A DNA stretch of 64,000 bases, taken from assembly GCA_963682055.1 (NCBI GenBank), contig OY821747.1, positions 19,704,258-19,768,257 on the forward strand, in the 5' to 3' direction. The translations under genes and the position numbers were made by a program. This document shows positions 10,851-23,100 of the stretch, in pieces; the stretch's first letter is position 1; each line of letters opens with the position of its first letter. The notes beneath the pieces are model-generated. The model ran no database searches and was not told the DNA's origin. It saw only the letters and a list, made by a program, of their open reading frames with translations. Source of the DNA: Primula veris. Lineage: Eukaryota > Streptophyta > Magnoliopsida > Ericales > Primulaceae.

Positions 10851-10878
10851 GGCAGGTCTATTGCTGCTTAATATCTGT
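10833..10878 (-). pseudogene. MULE pseudogene: last exon
   Basis: After the acceptor GGTGTCATTAG the reading frame continues in phase as RQILSSNRPALSGLS (the first R is split by the intron) and ends at TAA 10833-10835. The codons for LSGLS carry the CTAAGTGGCTTAAGC core of the adjoining minisatellite. Confidence 0.45.
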
Positions 10879-10919
10879 CTAATGACACCAAAATAAGTAG
10901 TTTTGTGATAGCAAATTAC

Positions 10920-11076
10920 CTACCACATATTTTAAAGTTTAGCAGAGCTCTCTTCTTTCTCCTATCTTCATATTTCTTCAAAACATTCTACTTAAAAGCT
11001 TGTCTACTCACATATGTTTTATCACCTCTTTTATAATGTCCTTTTGCCTTAGCAGTCTCTAGTGGTGTACAAATAC
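10920..11076 (-). pseudogene. MULE pseudogene: penultimate exon
   Basis: The exon follows the acceptor TTTTGTTAG and reads GICTPLETAKAKGHYKRGDK, then TYVSRQAFK, a TAG at 10988-10990, then NVLKKYEDRRKKRALLNF and KICGR. It ends AG|GTAATT in phase 2. The basic second half (KKYEDRRKKR) suggests nucleic-acid contact or a nuclear signal. There is one in-frame stop in 157 nt and splice sites are intact at both ends. Confidence 0.55.
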
Positions 11077-11207
11077 CTAACAAAACACAACAAAAATTAA
11101 CAAAACAACAACAAAAATAGCTAAATTAGGACTGAAAAGTAAATAAAGTTTCTTTAGCTGAGAATAACAAAAATTACATGCATAAAGTGTTTTTTTACTT
11201 TACCCAC

Positions 11208-11340
11208 CCTCCTGAATTCCTTTGTAAACCGATTCTTGTGTTGGAATATATGATATATCCACAAATTCTTCTCCATTATCATCAATTGTTAGCACCACTT
11301 TAGGTCTTATTTGTGGTGGGCCTTTTTTTACAAATTCCAG
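11208..11340 (-). pseudogene. MULE pseudogene: exon with conserved open frame
   Basis: This minus-strand exon starts after AATAG and encodes LEFVKKGPPQIRPKVVLTID, then DDNGEEFVDISYIPTQESV and YKGIQE. It ends G|GTGGGT with one base of the next codon. The frame then joins exactly onto the exon at 10920-11076. I do not recognise a domain. The clean phase match across introns supports it as coding sequence of the transposon gene. Confidence 0.55.
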
Positions 11341-11437
11341 CTATTCTATTGCTCTTTCTCATCTAATTTAATTTTAAATAATTACTATTAACTATAAAGT
11401 AAAGCTAACTTGGAAAATAATTATATATAATGCTTAC

Positions 11438-11506
11438 TTAAGGCAATACACCATGTGACTTTGTCATGTTTTGTGTGTTTGAACAACCTTCAATACTTTT
11501 ATTTGC
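11438..11506 (-). pseudogene. MULE pseudogene: small exon (69 nt)
   Basis: On the minus strand the sequence reads AATGAAG, then an open run of 22 codons (ANKSIEGCSNTQNMTKSHGV, then LP), then TAA, directly followed by GTAAGC. Both edges are phase 0, matching the neighbouring exons. The final TAA could be a C-to-T change of CAA. The exon is assigned from splice signals and frame only. Confidence 0.45.
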
Positions 11507-11612
11507 CTTCATTTTGACATGCACAAACAAACACAAAGAAAAAGCAAATGATTAAAAAATATCAATATCATTAAATATAATAAAAAAAAAGAATCAAGAT
11601 AGTGGAACTCAC

Positions 11613-12157
11613 TTGATTAGTGGGCTGTGACTGTGTTTTTCCTCTCCTCTTTGGAGGTATGCTACAAAAATCATCAGATATTTCTTCTCCCACTAATTTG
11701 TTGACTGAATCATACACTTTTGATACTGCAATCTCCTTCAACATGGAAGAAGGTACTCCCATTAGGTCCTCTCTCATTACTCTCATCCATGTATTATCAC
11801 TCCTTTCATTATTTTGAACTTCTGATTCTCCATATTCTCAAATCCATCTAATTCATCAGTCTCATCAAAATCATCTCTTTTAAGTGACTGTAACTGTTCT
11901 TCAATATCATCAACTCCATCATTAAGCCTCTGCTCTTCATGTACTTTATCATTTTCCCTCCTTATTAGTTCTTCTTCATCAGTATTTTTCCTTTGTTGCC
12001 TATCATTATTATCCATATGTTCCATTTGTTCTCTATCATTATTAGCCATATATTCCCTCTCATTTTGCATTGCACTTGTCCGTACTTGACTTCTAATAGG
12101 AAAGTCAAAAAATTCTTTCCCATCACTGCTTGGTTCATCCACTAGACCTTCACCCAC
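11613..12157 (-). pseudogene. MULE pseudogene: acidic C-terminal segment
   Basis: This is part of the MULE pseudogene, in the same frame as the zinc-knuckle segment across a TAA at about 12158-12160. It is rich in Asp, Glu, Asn and Gln (for example DDIEEQLQSLKRDDFDETDE). A one-base frameshift near 11830 moves the reading to MRVMREDLMGVPSSMLKEI, which runs on to QPTNQ. The segment ends at a good donor, CAA followed by GTGAGT, with the exon edge at 11613, so the exon ends in phase 0. Confidence 0.6.
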
Positions 12158-12517
12158 TTACTGTTTTGGTACATATAAACCTGCTCTTACCCTCCTATCA
12201 GTCCTACCACTAGTTTTTTGGTTGTGACCTTCTTCATGACATATCTTACAATTTTTCCTAATTTTTTTCCTTGACATCTTACTCTTCTTTTTCTGTTGTT
12301 TCTCTGCTTTTTCATCAGGGTCTCTCCTTATTTTGTGAGGCTTCTCTTTTTTAACTGGTACAAAAGGAGGTATGACAATAAGTGTATCAGTTTTAGATCA
12401 TTGGTCTCTTCCATTCATAGGTTGGAGCAAATTAGAATAATTTCTCATGTACATTTTTTACTGTAACAGTCATGCACATAACTCTCATAGTCATATTCTA
12501 TATAATGTATGTCCGTT

Positions 12518-12571
12518 ATAGCATGACAGCAAGGTATGCCATTTATAGCATGACAGCAAGTTATGCCATTT
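12518..12571 (-). repeat. 27-bp tandem duplication in the MULE SWIM finger
   Basis: Two adjacent 27-bp copies (12518-12544 and 12545-12571) differ at one base. On the coding strand they give NGITCCHAI then NGIPCCHAI, an in-frame doubling of the second half of the SWIM zinc-binding motif. Confidence 0.85.
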
Positions 12572-13539
12572 AACTGCCATTTTCTGCAACCACACTCTCT
12601 GCCTTTTTAAGACAAACACTATATATTTGCCTCCGATTTTTAGAAAACTCAAACCCATTATAACCATTGTGTTTAGTCTGCCACTCATTTGATTTTTTTA
12701 TACCATCTTCAAGTTTCTTACTTATTTGAGGACATATTACACACTCAGTTCTGCTCATTACCATCTTTTTTTTTGCCACTAAATCCATTAAATACCTTCT
12801 AATCCACTCAAGCATTGATAAAATAGGCATAGCCCTAGCTCTATTTATTGCAGCATTGAATGATTCACATAGGTTATTCAATAAAATATCACACTTTGGC
12901 TGAGTAGAAAAGTGTGATCTATTACATTTTTCAGCAGGTTTAGGACTTAATCAGTCAAAAGCAGAAATATTCAACACCCTCATTTCATCTAAAGGATTCT
13001 CAAAGTCTTATTTGGTGCTTCCTCAACAGCTTTCCACAATAAATCCTTCAAAGATAGGCCCTTGTGTTGTCCCTTAAAGTTATTATACAAATGTCTCACA
13101 CAAAACTTATGTTCTGCACCAGGAAAAATTTCTTGCATTGCTTTAATTATTATTTGTCTGAAATTACTGTGTATTCTTCTTTCATAGTTACATTAAGATC
13201 ACTCCTTAGTAATTTCATAAATCATTTCCAAGTTGTATAGTTTTCATGATCAATAACTGCATATGCAAATGGGTACATGCAGTTGTTAGAATCAATGGCA
13301 ACACCTGTGAGCAACACACATTTGTGAGGCTCTGTTAGATAACACCCATCCAAACCTATAACATGCCTACACCCATCAATAAAACCCCTCTTAAGTGCAC
13401 CCCAACATATGTATAGCCTAGCGAAAGTACTCTCTCCCTTTAGACCTGTTCTAGGTCTAACTTTCATTGCACAAGTTTGATTTTTTTATTTCAGCCATAT
13501 AGTCACCTAAAAGCAAGTCGAATGTCTATTCTTAGTTTT

Positions 13540-13791
13540 CTTCACCGTTTAATGTATAACAAAGTTTATATCTTAAATAATTAAAGTTCTATATATATTT
13601 AATGTTAGTAATGAGTTTAACGAATATTCTTAGTAATATATAATAAATTTTATGTTATTAACGAGTATATTTATTGAATCGATAAAAATCTCTTTACAAT
13701 AATAAATTATTAATTTATCTATTAATAAATATCTCTCTAAATTAATAAAAATTCATGGTCTCAACATTATTAATTTATAAAGGTTTTACTG
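13540..13791 (-). mobile_element. End of an Emigrant/pogo-like MITE
   Basis: Read on the minus strand from 13791, the DNA starts CAGTAAAACCTTTATAAATT and continues AATAATG. That is very close to the terminal repeat I know from plant Emigrant/pogo-type MITEs (CAGTAAAACCTCTATAAATT). TA follows at 13792-13793, the expected target site. The body is AT-rich. I cannot find the opposite terminus, so the element is probably truncated where it meets the MULE coding remnant, and the left edge given here is approximate. Confidence 0.5.
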
Positions 13792-13793
13792 TA

Positions 13794-14183
13794 ATAGACT
13801 TAACCGGACTAAACTTGCCTCCTACCGGGGTAGGAGACTCTTCCTCCTACCCTTTCACTTGCACCAATCATCGCTTGACACCTATAAAAGAAACTAAGCA
13901 AAAATATGTTATTATTTATATTTTCATATCAAAAACTAAGTTTTACGCTTAATACTCATGTCAAAATTATACTATGTGTGCCCTATGTGAATCTTTAACT
14001 AAAAAAATAGAGCATATGAATCTTATTATGCATTTATAATTGAAAAATTCATTTTCTACATCTTATGTATTTTTATTAATAAAAATCAACAATAAGCAAA
14101 AACTAAGAGTCGTTGATTAATTGTTTATTTATTTTTAGTCTCATGCACCTTCTCGTTATACACAATTAAATTTTGCTCAAATT
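13794..14183. other. AT-rich spacer before the satellite
   Basis: This holds a small GC-richer patch (CCTCCTACCGGGGTAGGAG, a short imperfect palindrome near 13817-13835) and AT-rich DNA. A short chance frame at 13755-13952 overlaps the MITE end and has no support. The satellite begins abruptly at GGCCATAAAT 14184. Confidence 0.5.
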
Positions 14184-17100
14184 GGCCATAAATACAAGAA
14201 AAAAAATGTGGAATATTCCCTACATATGCAAGAACATTACCTAAACCCTAAACCTGAACCCTAAACCCTGAAACCAAAAACCCTAAACCCTAAAACTTAT
14301 AAATATAAACAAAATGTCAAAAAACAAAAAAGTCGGTAGAAACCGTGTACTATAGGCCATAAATCCAAGAAAAAAAATGTGGAATATTCCCTACATATGC
14401 AAGAACATTACCTAAACCCTAAACCTGAAACCCTAAAATCAAAACCCTAAAACCTATAAATATAAACAAAATGTCGAAAAACAAAAAAGTCGGTAGAAAC
14501 CGTGTACTATAGGCCATAAATCCAAGAAAAAAAATGAAGAATATTCCCTACATATGCAAGAACATTACCTAAACCCTAAAACTAAAACCCTAAACCCTAA
14601 AACCAAAACCCTAAACCCTAAACCATAAAAATATAAATAAAATGTCAAAAAACAAAAAAGTTGGTAAAACCCGTGTACTATTGGCCATAAATGCAAGAAA
14701 AAAAATGTGGAATATTCCCTACATATGCAAGAACATTACCTAAACCCTAAACATGAAACCCTAAACCCTAAACCCTGAAACCAAAACCCTAAACCCTAAA
14801 ACTTATAAATATAAACAAAATGTCGAAAAACAAAAAAGTCGGTAGAAACCGTGAACTATAGGCCATAAATCCAAGAAAAAAAATGTGGAATATTCCTTAC
14901 ATATGCAAGAACATTACCTAAACCCTAAACCTGAAACCCTAAACACTAAAACCAAAACCCTAAACCCTAAATCGTAAAACCTATAAATATAAACAAAATG
15001 TCGAAAAATAAAAAAGTCGGTAGAAACCGTGTACTATAGGCCATAAATCCAAGAAACAAAATGTGGAATATTCCCTACATATGCAAGAACATTACCTAAA
15101 CCCTAAACCTGAAACCCTAAACCCTGAAACCAAAACCCTAAACCCTAAAACTTATAAATATAAACAAAATGTCGAAAAAACAAAAAAGTCGGTAGAAACT
15201 GTGTACTATAGGCCATAAATCCAAGAAAAAAATGAGGAATATTCCCTACATATGCAAGAACATTACCTAAACCCTAAACCGTAAACCCTAAACCCTAAAC
15301 CCTAAAACCTATAAATATAAACAAAATGTTGAAAAACAAAAAAGTCGGTAGAAACCGTGTACTATAGGCCATAAATCTAAGAAAAAAAATGAGAAATACT
15401 CCCTACATATGCAAGAACATTACCTAAACCCTAAAACTAAAACCCTAAACCTTAAAACCAAAACCCTAAACCCTAAACCATACAAATATATATAAAATGT
15501 CAAAAAACAAAAAAGTCGGTAAAACCCATGTACTATTGGCCATAAATCCAAGAAAAAAATGTGGAATATTCCCTACATATGCAAGAACATTACCTAAACC
15601 CTAAACCTGAAACCCTAAACCCTGAAACCAAAACCCTAAACCCTAAAACTTATAAATATAAACAAAATGTCGAGAAACAAAAAAGTCGGTAGAAACCGTG
15701 TACTATAGGCCATAAATCCAAGAAAAAAAATGAGGAATATCCCCACATATGCAAGAACATTACCTAAACCCTAAAACTAAAACCCTAAACCCTAAAACCA
15801 AAACCCTAAACCCTAAACCCTAAACCCTAAACCATACAAATATAAATAAAATGTCAAAAAATAAAAAAGTCGGTAAAACCCGTGTACTATTGGCCATAAA
15901 TCCAAGAAAAAAAATGTGGAATATTCTCTACATATGCAAGAACATTACCTAAACCCTAAAGCTGAAACCCTGAAACCAAAACCCTAAACCCTAAAACTTA
16001 TAAATATAAACAAAATGTCGAAAAACAAAAAAGTCGGTAGAAACCGTGTACTATAGGCCATAAATCCAAGAAAACAAAATGTGGAATATTCCCTACATAT
16101 GCAAGAACATTACCTAAACCCTAAACCTGAAACCCTAAAACCAAAACCCTAAAACCTATAAATATAAACAAAATGTCGAAAAACAAAAAAGTCGGTAGAA
16201 ACCGTGTACTATAGGCCATAAATCCAAGAAAAAAAATGAGGAATATTCCCTACATATGCAAGAACATTACCTAAACCCTAAAACTAAAACCTAAACCCTA
16301 AAACCAAAACCCTAAACAATACAAATATAAATAAAATGTCTAAAAACAAAAAAGTCGGTAAAACCCGTGTACTATTGGCCATAAATCCAAGAAAAAAAAT
16401 GTGGAATATTCCTTACATATGCAAGAACATTACCTAAACCCTAAACCTGAAACCCTAAACCCTGAAACCAAAACCCTAAACCCTAAAACTTATAAATATA
16501 AACAAAATGTCGAAAAACAAAAAAGTCGGTAGAAACCGTGTACTATAGGCCATAAATCCAAGAAAAAAAATGAGGAATATTCCCTACATATACAAGAACA
16601 TTACCTAAACCCTAAAACTAAAACCTAAACCCTAAAACCAAAACCCTAAACCCTAAACCATACAAATATAAATAAAATGTCTAAAAACAAAAAAGTCGGT
16701 AGAACCCGTGTACTATTGGCCATAAATCCAAGAAAAAAAATGTGGAATATTCCTTACATATGCAAGAACATTACCTAAACCCTAAACCTGAAACCCTAAA
16801 CCCTGAAACCAAAACCCTAAACCCTAAAACTTATAAATATAAACAAAATGTCGAAAAACAAAAAAGTCGGTAGAAACCGTGTACTATAGGCCATAAATCC
16901 AAGAAAAAAATGAGGAATATTCCCTACATATGCAAGAACATTACCTAAAACCTAAACCTGAAACCCTAAACCCTAAAACCTATAAATATAAACAAAATGT
17001 TGAAAAACAAAAAAGTCGGTAGAAACCGTGTACTATAGGCCATAAATCCAAGAAAAAAAATGAGGAATATTCCCTGCATATGCAAGAACATTACCTAAAC

Positions 17101-20100
17101 CCTAAAACTAAAACCCTAAACCTTAAAACCAAAACCCTAAACCCTAAACCATACAAATATAAATAAAATGTCAAAAAACAAAAAAGTCGGTACAACCCGT
17201 GTACTATTGGCCATAAATCCAAGAAAAAAATGTGGAATATTCCCTACATATGCAAGAACATTACCTAAACCCTAAACCTGAAACCCTAAACCCTAAAACC
17301 AAAACCCTAAACCCTAAAACCTATAAATATAAACAAAATGTCGAAAAACAAAAAAGTCGGTAGAAATCGTGTACTATAGGCCATAAATCCAAGAAAGAAA
17401 ATGTGGAATATTCCCTACATATGCAAGAACATTACCTAAACCCTAAACCTGAAACCCTAAACCCTGAAACCAAAACCCTAAACCCTAAAACTTATAAATA
17501 TAAACAAAATGTCGAAAAACAAAAAAGTCGGTAGAAACCGTGTACTATAGGCCATAAATCCAAGAAAAAAAAAATGTGGAATATTCCCTACATATGCAAG
17601 AACATTACCTAAACCCTAAACCTGAAACCCTAAAACCAAAACCCTAAAACCTATAAATATAAACAAAATGTCGAAAAACAAAAAAGTCGGTAGAAACCGT
17701 GTACTATAGGCCATAAATCCAAGAAAAAAAATGAGGAATATTCCCTACATATGCAAGAACATTACCTAAACCCTAAAACTAAAACCTAAACCCTAAAACC
17801 AAAACCCTAAACCATACAAATATAAATAAAATGTCTAAAAACAAAAAAGTCGGTAAAACCCGTGTACTATTGGCCATAAATCCAAGAAAAAAAATGTGGA
17901 ATATTCCTTACATATGCAAGAACATTACCTAAACCCTAAACCTGAAACCCTAAACCCTGAAACCAAAACCCTAAACCCTAAAACTTATAAATATAAACAA
18001 AATGTCGAAAAACAAAAAAGTCGGTAGAAACCGTGTACTATAGGCCATAAATCCAAGAAAAAAATGAGGAATATTCCCTACATATACAAGAACATTACCT
18101 AAACCCTAAAACTAAAACCTAAACCCTAAAACCAAAACCCTAAACCCTAAACCATACAAATATAAATAAAATGTCTAAAAACAAAAAAGTCGGTAGAACC
18201 CGTGTACTATTGGCCATAAATCCAAGAAAAAAAATGTGGAATATTCCTTACATATGCAAGAACATTACCTAAACCCTAAACCTGAAACCCTAAACCCTGA
18301 AACCAAAACCCTAAACCCTAAAACTTATAAATATAAACAAAATGTCGAAAAACAAAAAAGTCGGTAGAAACCGTGTACTATAGGCCATAAATCCAAGAAA
18401 AAAATGAGGAATATTCCCTACATATGCAAGAACATTACCTAAAACCTAAACCTGAAACCCTAAACCCTAAAACCTATAAATATAAACAAAATGTTGAAAA
18501 ACAAAAAAGTCGGTAGAAACCGTGTACTATAGGCCATAAATCCAAGAAAAAAAATGAGGAATATTCCCTGCATATGCAAGAACATTACCTAAACCCTAAA
18601 ACTAAAACCCTAAACCTTAAAACCAAAACCCTAAACCCTAAACCATACAAATATAAATAAAATGTCAAAAAACAAAAAAGTCGGTACAACCCGTGTACTA
18701 TTGGCCATAAATCCAAGAAAAAAATGTGGAATATTCCCTACATATGCAAGAACATTACCTAAACCCTAAACCTGAAACCCTAAACCCTAAAACCAAAACC
18801 CTAAACCCTAAAACCTATAAATATAAACAAAATGTCGAAAAACAAAAAAGTCGGTAGAAATCGTGTACTATAGGCCATAAATCCAAGAAAGAAAATGTGG
18901 AATATTCCCTACATATGCAAGAACATTACCTAAACCCTAAACCTGAAACCCTAAACCCTGAAACCAAAACCCTAAACCCTAAAACTTATAAATATAAACA
19001 AAATGTCGAAAAACAAAAAAGTCGGTAGAAACCGTGTACTATAGGCCATAAATCCAAGAAAAAAAAAATGTGGAATATTCCCTACATATGCAAGAACATT
19101 ACCTAAACCCTAAACCTGAAACCCTAAAACCAAAACCCTAAAACCTATAAATATAAACAAAATGTCGAAAAACAAAAAAGTCGGTAGAAACCGTGTACTA
19201 TAGGCCATAAATCCAAGAAAAAAAATGAGGAATATTCCCTACATATGCAAGAACATTACCTAAACCCTAAAACTAAAACCTAAACCCTAAAACCAAAACC
19301 CTAAACCATACAAATATAAATAAAATGTCTAAAAACAAAAAAGTCGGTAAAACCCGTGTACTATTGGCCATAAATCCAAGAAAAAAAATGTGGAATATTC
19401 CTTACATATGCAAGAACATTACCTAAACCCTAAACCTGAAACCCTAAACCCTGAAACCAAAACCCTAAACCCTAAAACTTATAAATATAAACAAAATGTC
19501 GAAAAACAAAAAAGTCGGTAGAAACCGTGTACTATAGGCCATAAATCCAAGAAAAAAATGAGGAATATTCCCTACATATGCAAGAACATTACCTAAAACC
19601 TAAACCTGAAACCCTAAACCCTAAAACCTATAAATATAAACAAAATGATGAAAAACAAAAAAGTCGGTAGAAACCGTGTACTATAGGCCATAAATCCAAG
19701 AAAAAAAATGAGGAATATTCCCTACATATGCAAGAACATTACCTAAACCCTAAAACTAAAACCCTAAACCTTAAAACCAAAACCCTAAACCCTAAACCCT
19801 AAACCATACAAATATAAATTAAATGTCAAAAAACAAAAAAGTCGGTACAACCCGTGTACTATTGGCCATAAATCCAAGAAAAAAATGTGGAATATTCCCT
19901 ACATATGCAAGAACATTACCTAAACCCTAAACCAGAAACCCTAAACCCTGAAACCAAAACCCTAAATCCTAAAACTTATAAATATAAACAAAATGTGGAA
20001 AAACAAAAAAGTCGGTAGAAACCGTGTACTATAGGCCATAAATCCAAGAAAAAAAAATGTGGACTATTCCCTACATATGCAAGAACATTACCTAAACCCT

Positions 20101-23100
20101 AAACCTGAAACCCTAAAACCAAAACCCTAAAACCTATAAATATAAACAAAATGTCGAAAAACAAAAAAGTCGGTAGAAACCGTGTACTATAGGCCATAAA
20201 TCCAAGAAAAAAATGAGGAATATTCCCTACATATGCAAGAACATTACCTAAAACCTAAACCTGAAACCCTAAACCCTAAAACCTATAAATATAAACAAAA
20301 TGTTGAAAAACAAAAAAGTCGGTAGAAACCGTGTACTATAGGCCATAAATCTAAGAAAAAAAATGAGAAATATTCCCTACATATGCAAGAACATTACCTA
20401 AACCCTAAAACTAAAACCCTAAACCTTAAAACCAAAACCCTAAACCCTAAACCATACAAATATATATAAAATGTCAAAAAACAAAAAAGTCGGTAAAACC
20501 CATGTACAATTGGCCATAAATCCAAGAAAAAAATGTGGAATATTCCCTACATATGCAAGAACATTACCTAAACCCTAAACCTGAAACCCTAAACCCTGAA
20601 ACCAAAACCCTAAACCCTAAAACTTATAAATATAAACAAAATGTCGAGAAACAAAAAAGTCGGTAGAAACCGTGTACTATAGGCCATAAATCCAAGAAAA
20701 AAAATGAGGAATATCCCCACATATGCAAGAACATTACCTAACCCTAAAACTAAAACCCTAAACCCTAAAACCAAAACCCTAAACCCTAAACCCTAAACCC
20801 TAAACCATACAAATATAAATAAAATGTCAAAAAACAAAAAAGTCGGTAAAACCCGTGTACTATTGGCCATAAATCCAAGAAAAAAAATGTGGAATATTCT
20901 CTACATATGCAAGAACATTACCTAAACCCTAAAGCTGAAACCCTGAAACCAAAACCCTAAACCCTAAAACTTATAAATATAAACAAAATGTCGAAAAACA
21001 AAAAAGTCGGTAGAAACCGTGTACTATAGGCCATAAATCCTAGAAAAAAAATGTGGAATATTCCCTACATATGCAAGAACATTACCTAAACCCTAAACCT
21101 GAAACCCTAAACCCTAAAACAAAAACCCTAAAACCTATAAATATAACAAAATGTCGAAAAACAAAAAAGTCGGTAGAAACCGTGTACTATAGGCCATAAA
21201 TCCAAGAAAAAAAATGAGGAATATTCCCTACATATACAAGAACATTACCTAAACCCTAAAACTAAAACCTAAACCCTAAAACCAAAACCCTAAACCCTAA
21301 ACCATACAAATATAAATAAAATGTCTAAAAACAAAAAAGTCGGTAAAACCCGTGTACTATTGGCCATAAATCCAAGAAAAAAAATGTGGAATATTCCTTA
21401 CATATGCAAGAACATTACCTAAACCCTAAACCTGAAACCCTAAACCCTGAAACCAAAACCCTAAACCCTAAAACTTATAAATATAAACAAAATGTCGAAA
21501 AACAAAAAAGTCGGTAGAAACCGTGTACTATAGGCCATAAATCCAAGAAAAAAATGAGGAATATTCCCTACATATGCAAGAACATTACCTAAAACCTAAA
21601 CCTGAAACCCTAAACCCTAAAACCTATAAATATAAACAAAATGTTGAAAAACAAAAAAGTCGGTAGAAACCGTGTACTATAGGCCATAAATCCAAGAAAA
21701 AAAATGAGGAATATTCCCTGCATATGCAAGAACATTACCTAAACCCTAAAACTAAAACCCTAAACCTTAAAACCAAAACCCTAAACCCTAAACCATACAA
21801 ATATAAATAAAATGTCAAAAAACAAAAAAGTCGGTACAACCCGTGTACTATTGGCCATAAATCCAAGAAAAAAATGTGGAATATTCCCTACATATGCAAG
21901 AACATTACCTAAACCCTAAACCTGAAACCCTAAACCCTAAAACCAAAACCCTAAACCCTAAAACCTATAAATATAAACAAAATGTCGAAAAACAAAAAAG
22001 TCGGTAGAAATCGTGTACTATAGGCCATAAATCCAAGAAAGAAAATGTGGAATATTCCCTACATATGCAAGAACATTACCTAAACCCTAAACCTGAAACC
22101 CTAAACCCTGAAACCAAAACCCTAAACCCTAAAACTTATAAATATAAACAAAATGTCGAAAAACAAAAAAGTCGGTAGAAACCGTGTAGTATAGGCCATA
22201 AATCCAAGAAAAAAAAAATGTGGAATATTCCCTACATATGCAAGAACATTACCTAAACCCTAAACCTGAAACCCTAAAACCAAAACCCTAAAACCTATAA
22301 ATATAAACAAAATGTCGAAAAACAAAAAAGTCGGTAGAAACCGTGTACTATAGGCCATAAATCCAAGAAAAAAAATGAGGAATATTCCCTACATATGCAA
22401 GAACATTACCTAAACCCTAAAACTAAAACCTAAACCCTAAAACCAAAACCCTAAACAATACAAATATAAATAAAATGTCTAAAAACAAAAAAGTCGGTAA
22501 AACCCGTGTACTATTGGCCATAAATCCAAGAAAAAAAATGTGGAATATTCCTTACATATGCAAGAACATTACCTAAACCCTAAACCTGAAACCCTAAACC
22601 CTGAAACCAAAACCCTAAACCCTAAAACTTATAAATATAAACAAAATGTCGAAAAACAAAAAAGTCGGTAGAAACCGTGTACTATAGGCCATAAATCCAA
22701 GAAAAAAAAATGTGGAATATTCCCTACATATGCAAGAACATTACCTAAACCCTAAACCTGAAACCCTAAAACCAAAACCCTAAAACCTATAAATATAAAC
22801 AAAATGTCGAAAAACAAAAAAGTCGGTAGAAACCGTGTACTATAGGCCATAAATCCAAGAAAAAAAATGAGGAATATTCCCTACATATGCAAGAACATTA
22901 CCTAAACCCTAAAACTAAAACCTAAACCCTAAAACCAAAACCCTAAACAATACAAATATAAATAAAATGTCTAAAAACAAAAAAGTCGGTAAAACCCGTG
23001 TACTATTGGCCATAAATCCAAGAAAAAAAATGTGGAATATTCCTTACATATGCAAGAACATTACCTAAACCCTAAACCTGAAACCCTAAACCCTGAAACC

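Larger units (their letters stand above)
10833..13525 (-). pseudogene. MULE (Mutator-like) transposase, multi-exon, decayed
   Basis: This is a minus-strand relic of a DDE transposase that would have cut and moved its own element. Upstream coding begins near 13525 (DYMAEIKKSN) and shifts frame at about 13475. The MULE core follows: LYICWGALKRGFIDGC, then IGLDG with the first Asp at 13348-13350, ISDK with the second Asp at 13156-13158, CVRH at 13091-13102, and NNLCESFN with the Glu at 12864-12866. A SWIM finger (CGCRKWQ...CCHAI) lies at about 12518-12600, and a CCHC-like knuckle missing its last Cys (CKICHEEGHNQKTS) near 12215-12260. Stops include TGA at 13222, 12951 and 12398, each where Trp is expected, and there are several indels. 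An acidic tail (11816-12157) leads to four further exons at 10833-11506. The N-terminal DNA-binding region is missing, so it is truncated and inactive. Confidence 0.9.

Noticed and set aside
11620..11817. 65-codon + strand frame
   Set aside because: It is antisense to the MULE C-terminal coding segment, which has splice and frame support.
13291..13467. Intact MULE transposase start at the ATG 13467
   Set aside because: Coding similarity continues upstream in another frame (DYMAEIKKSN before 13475), so this ATG is internal to the old gene and not its start.
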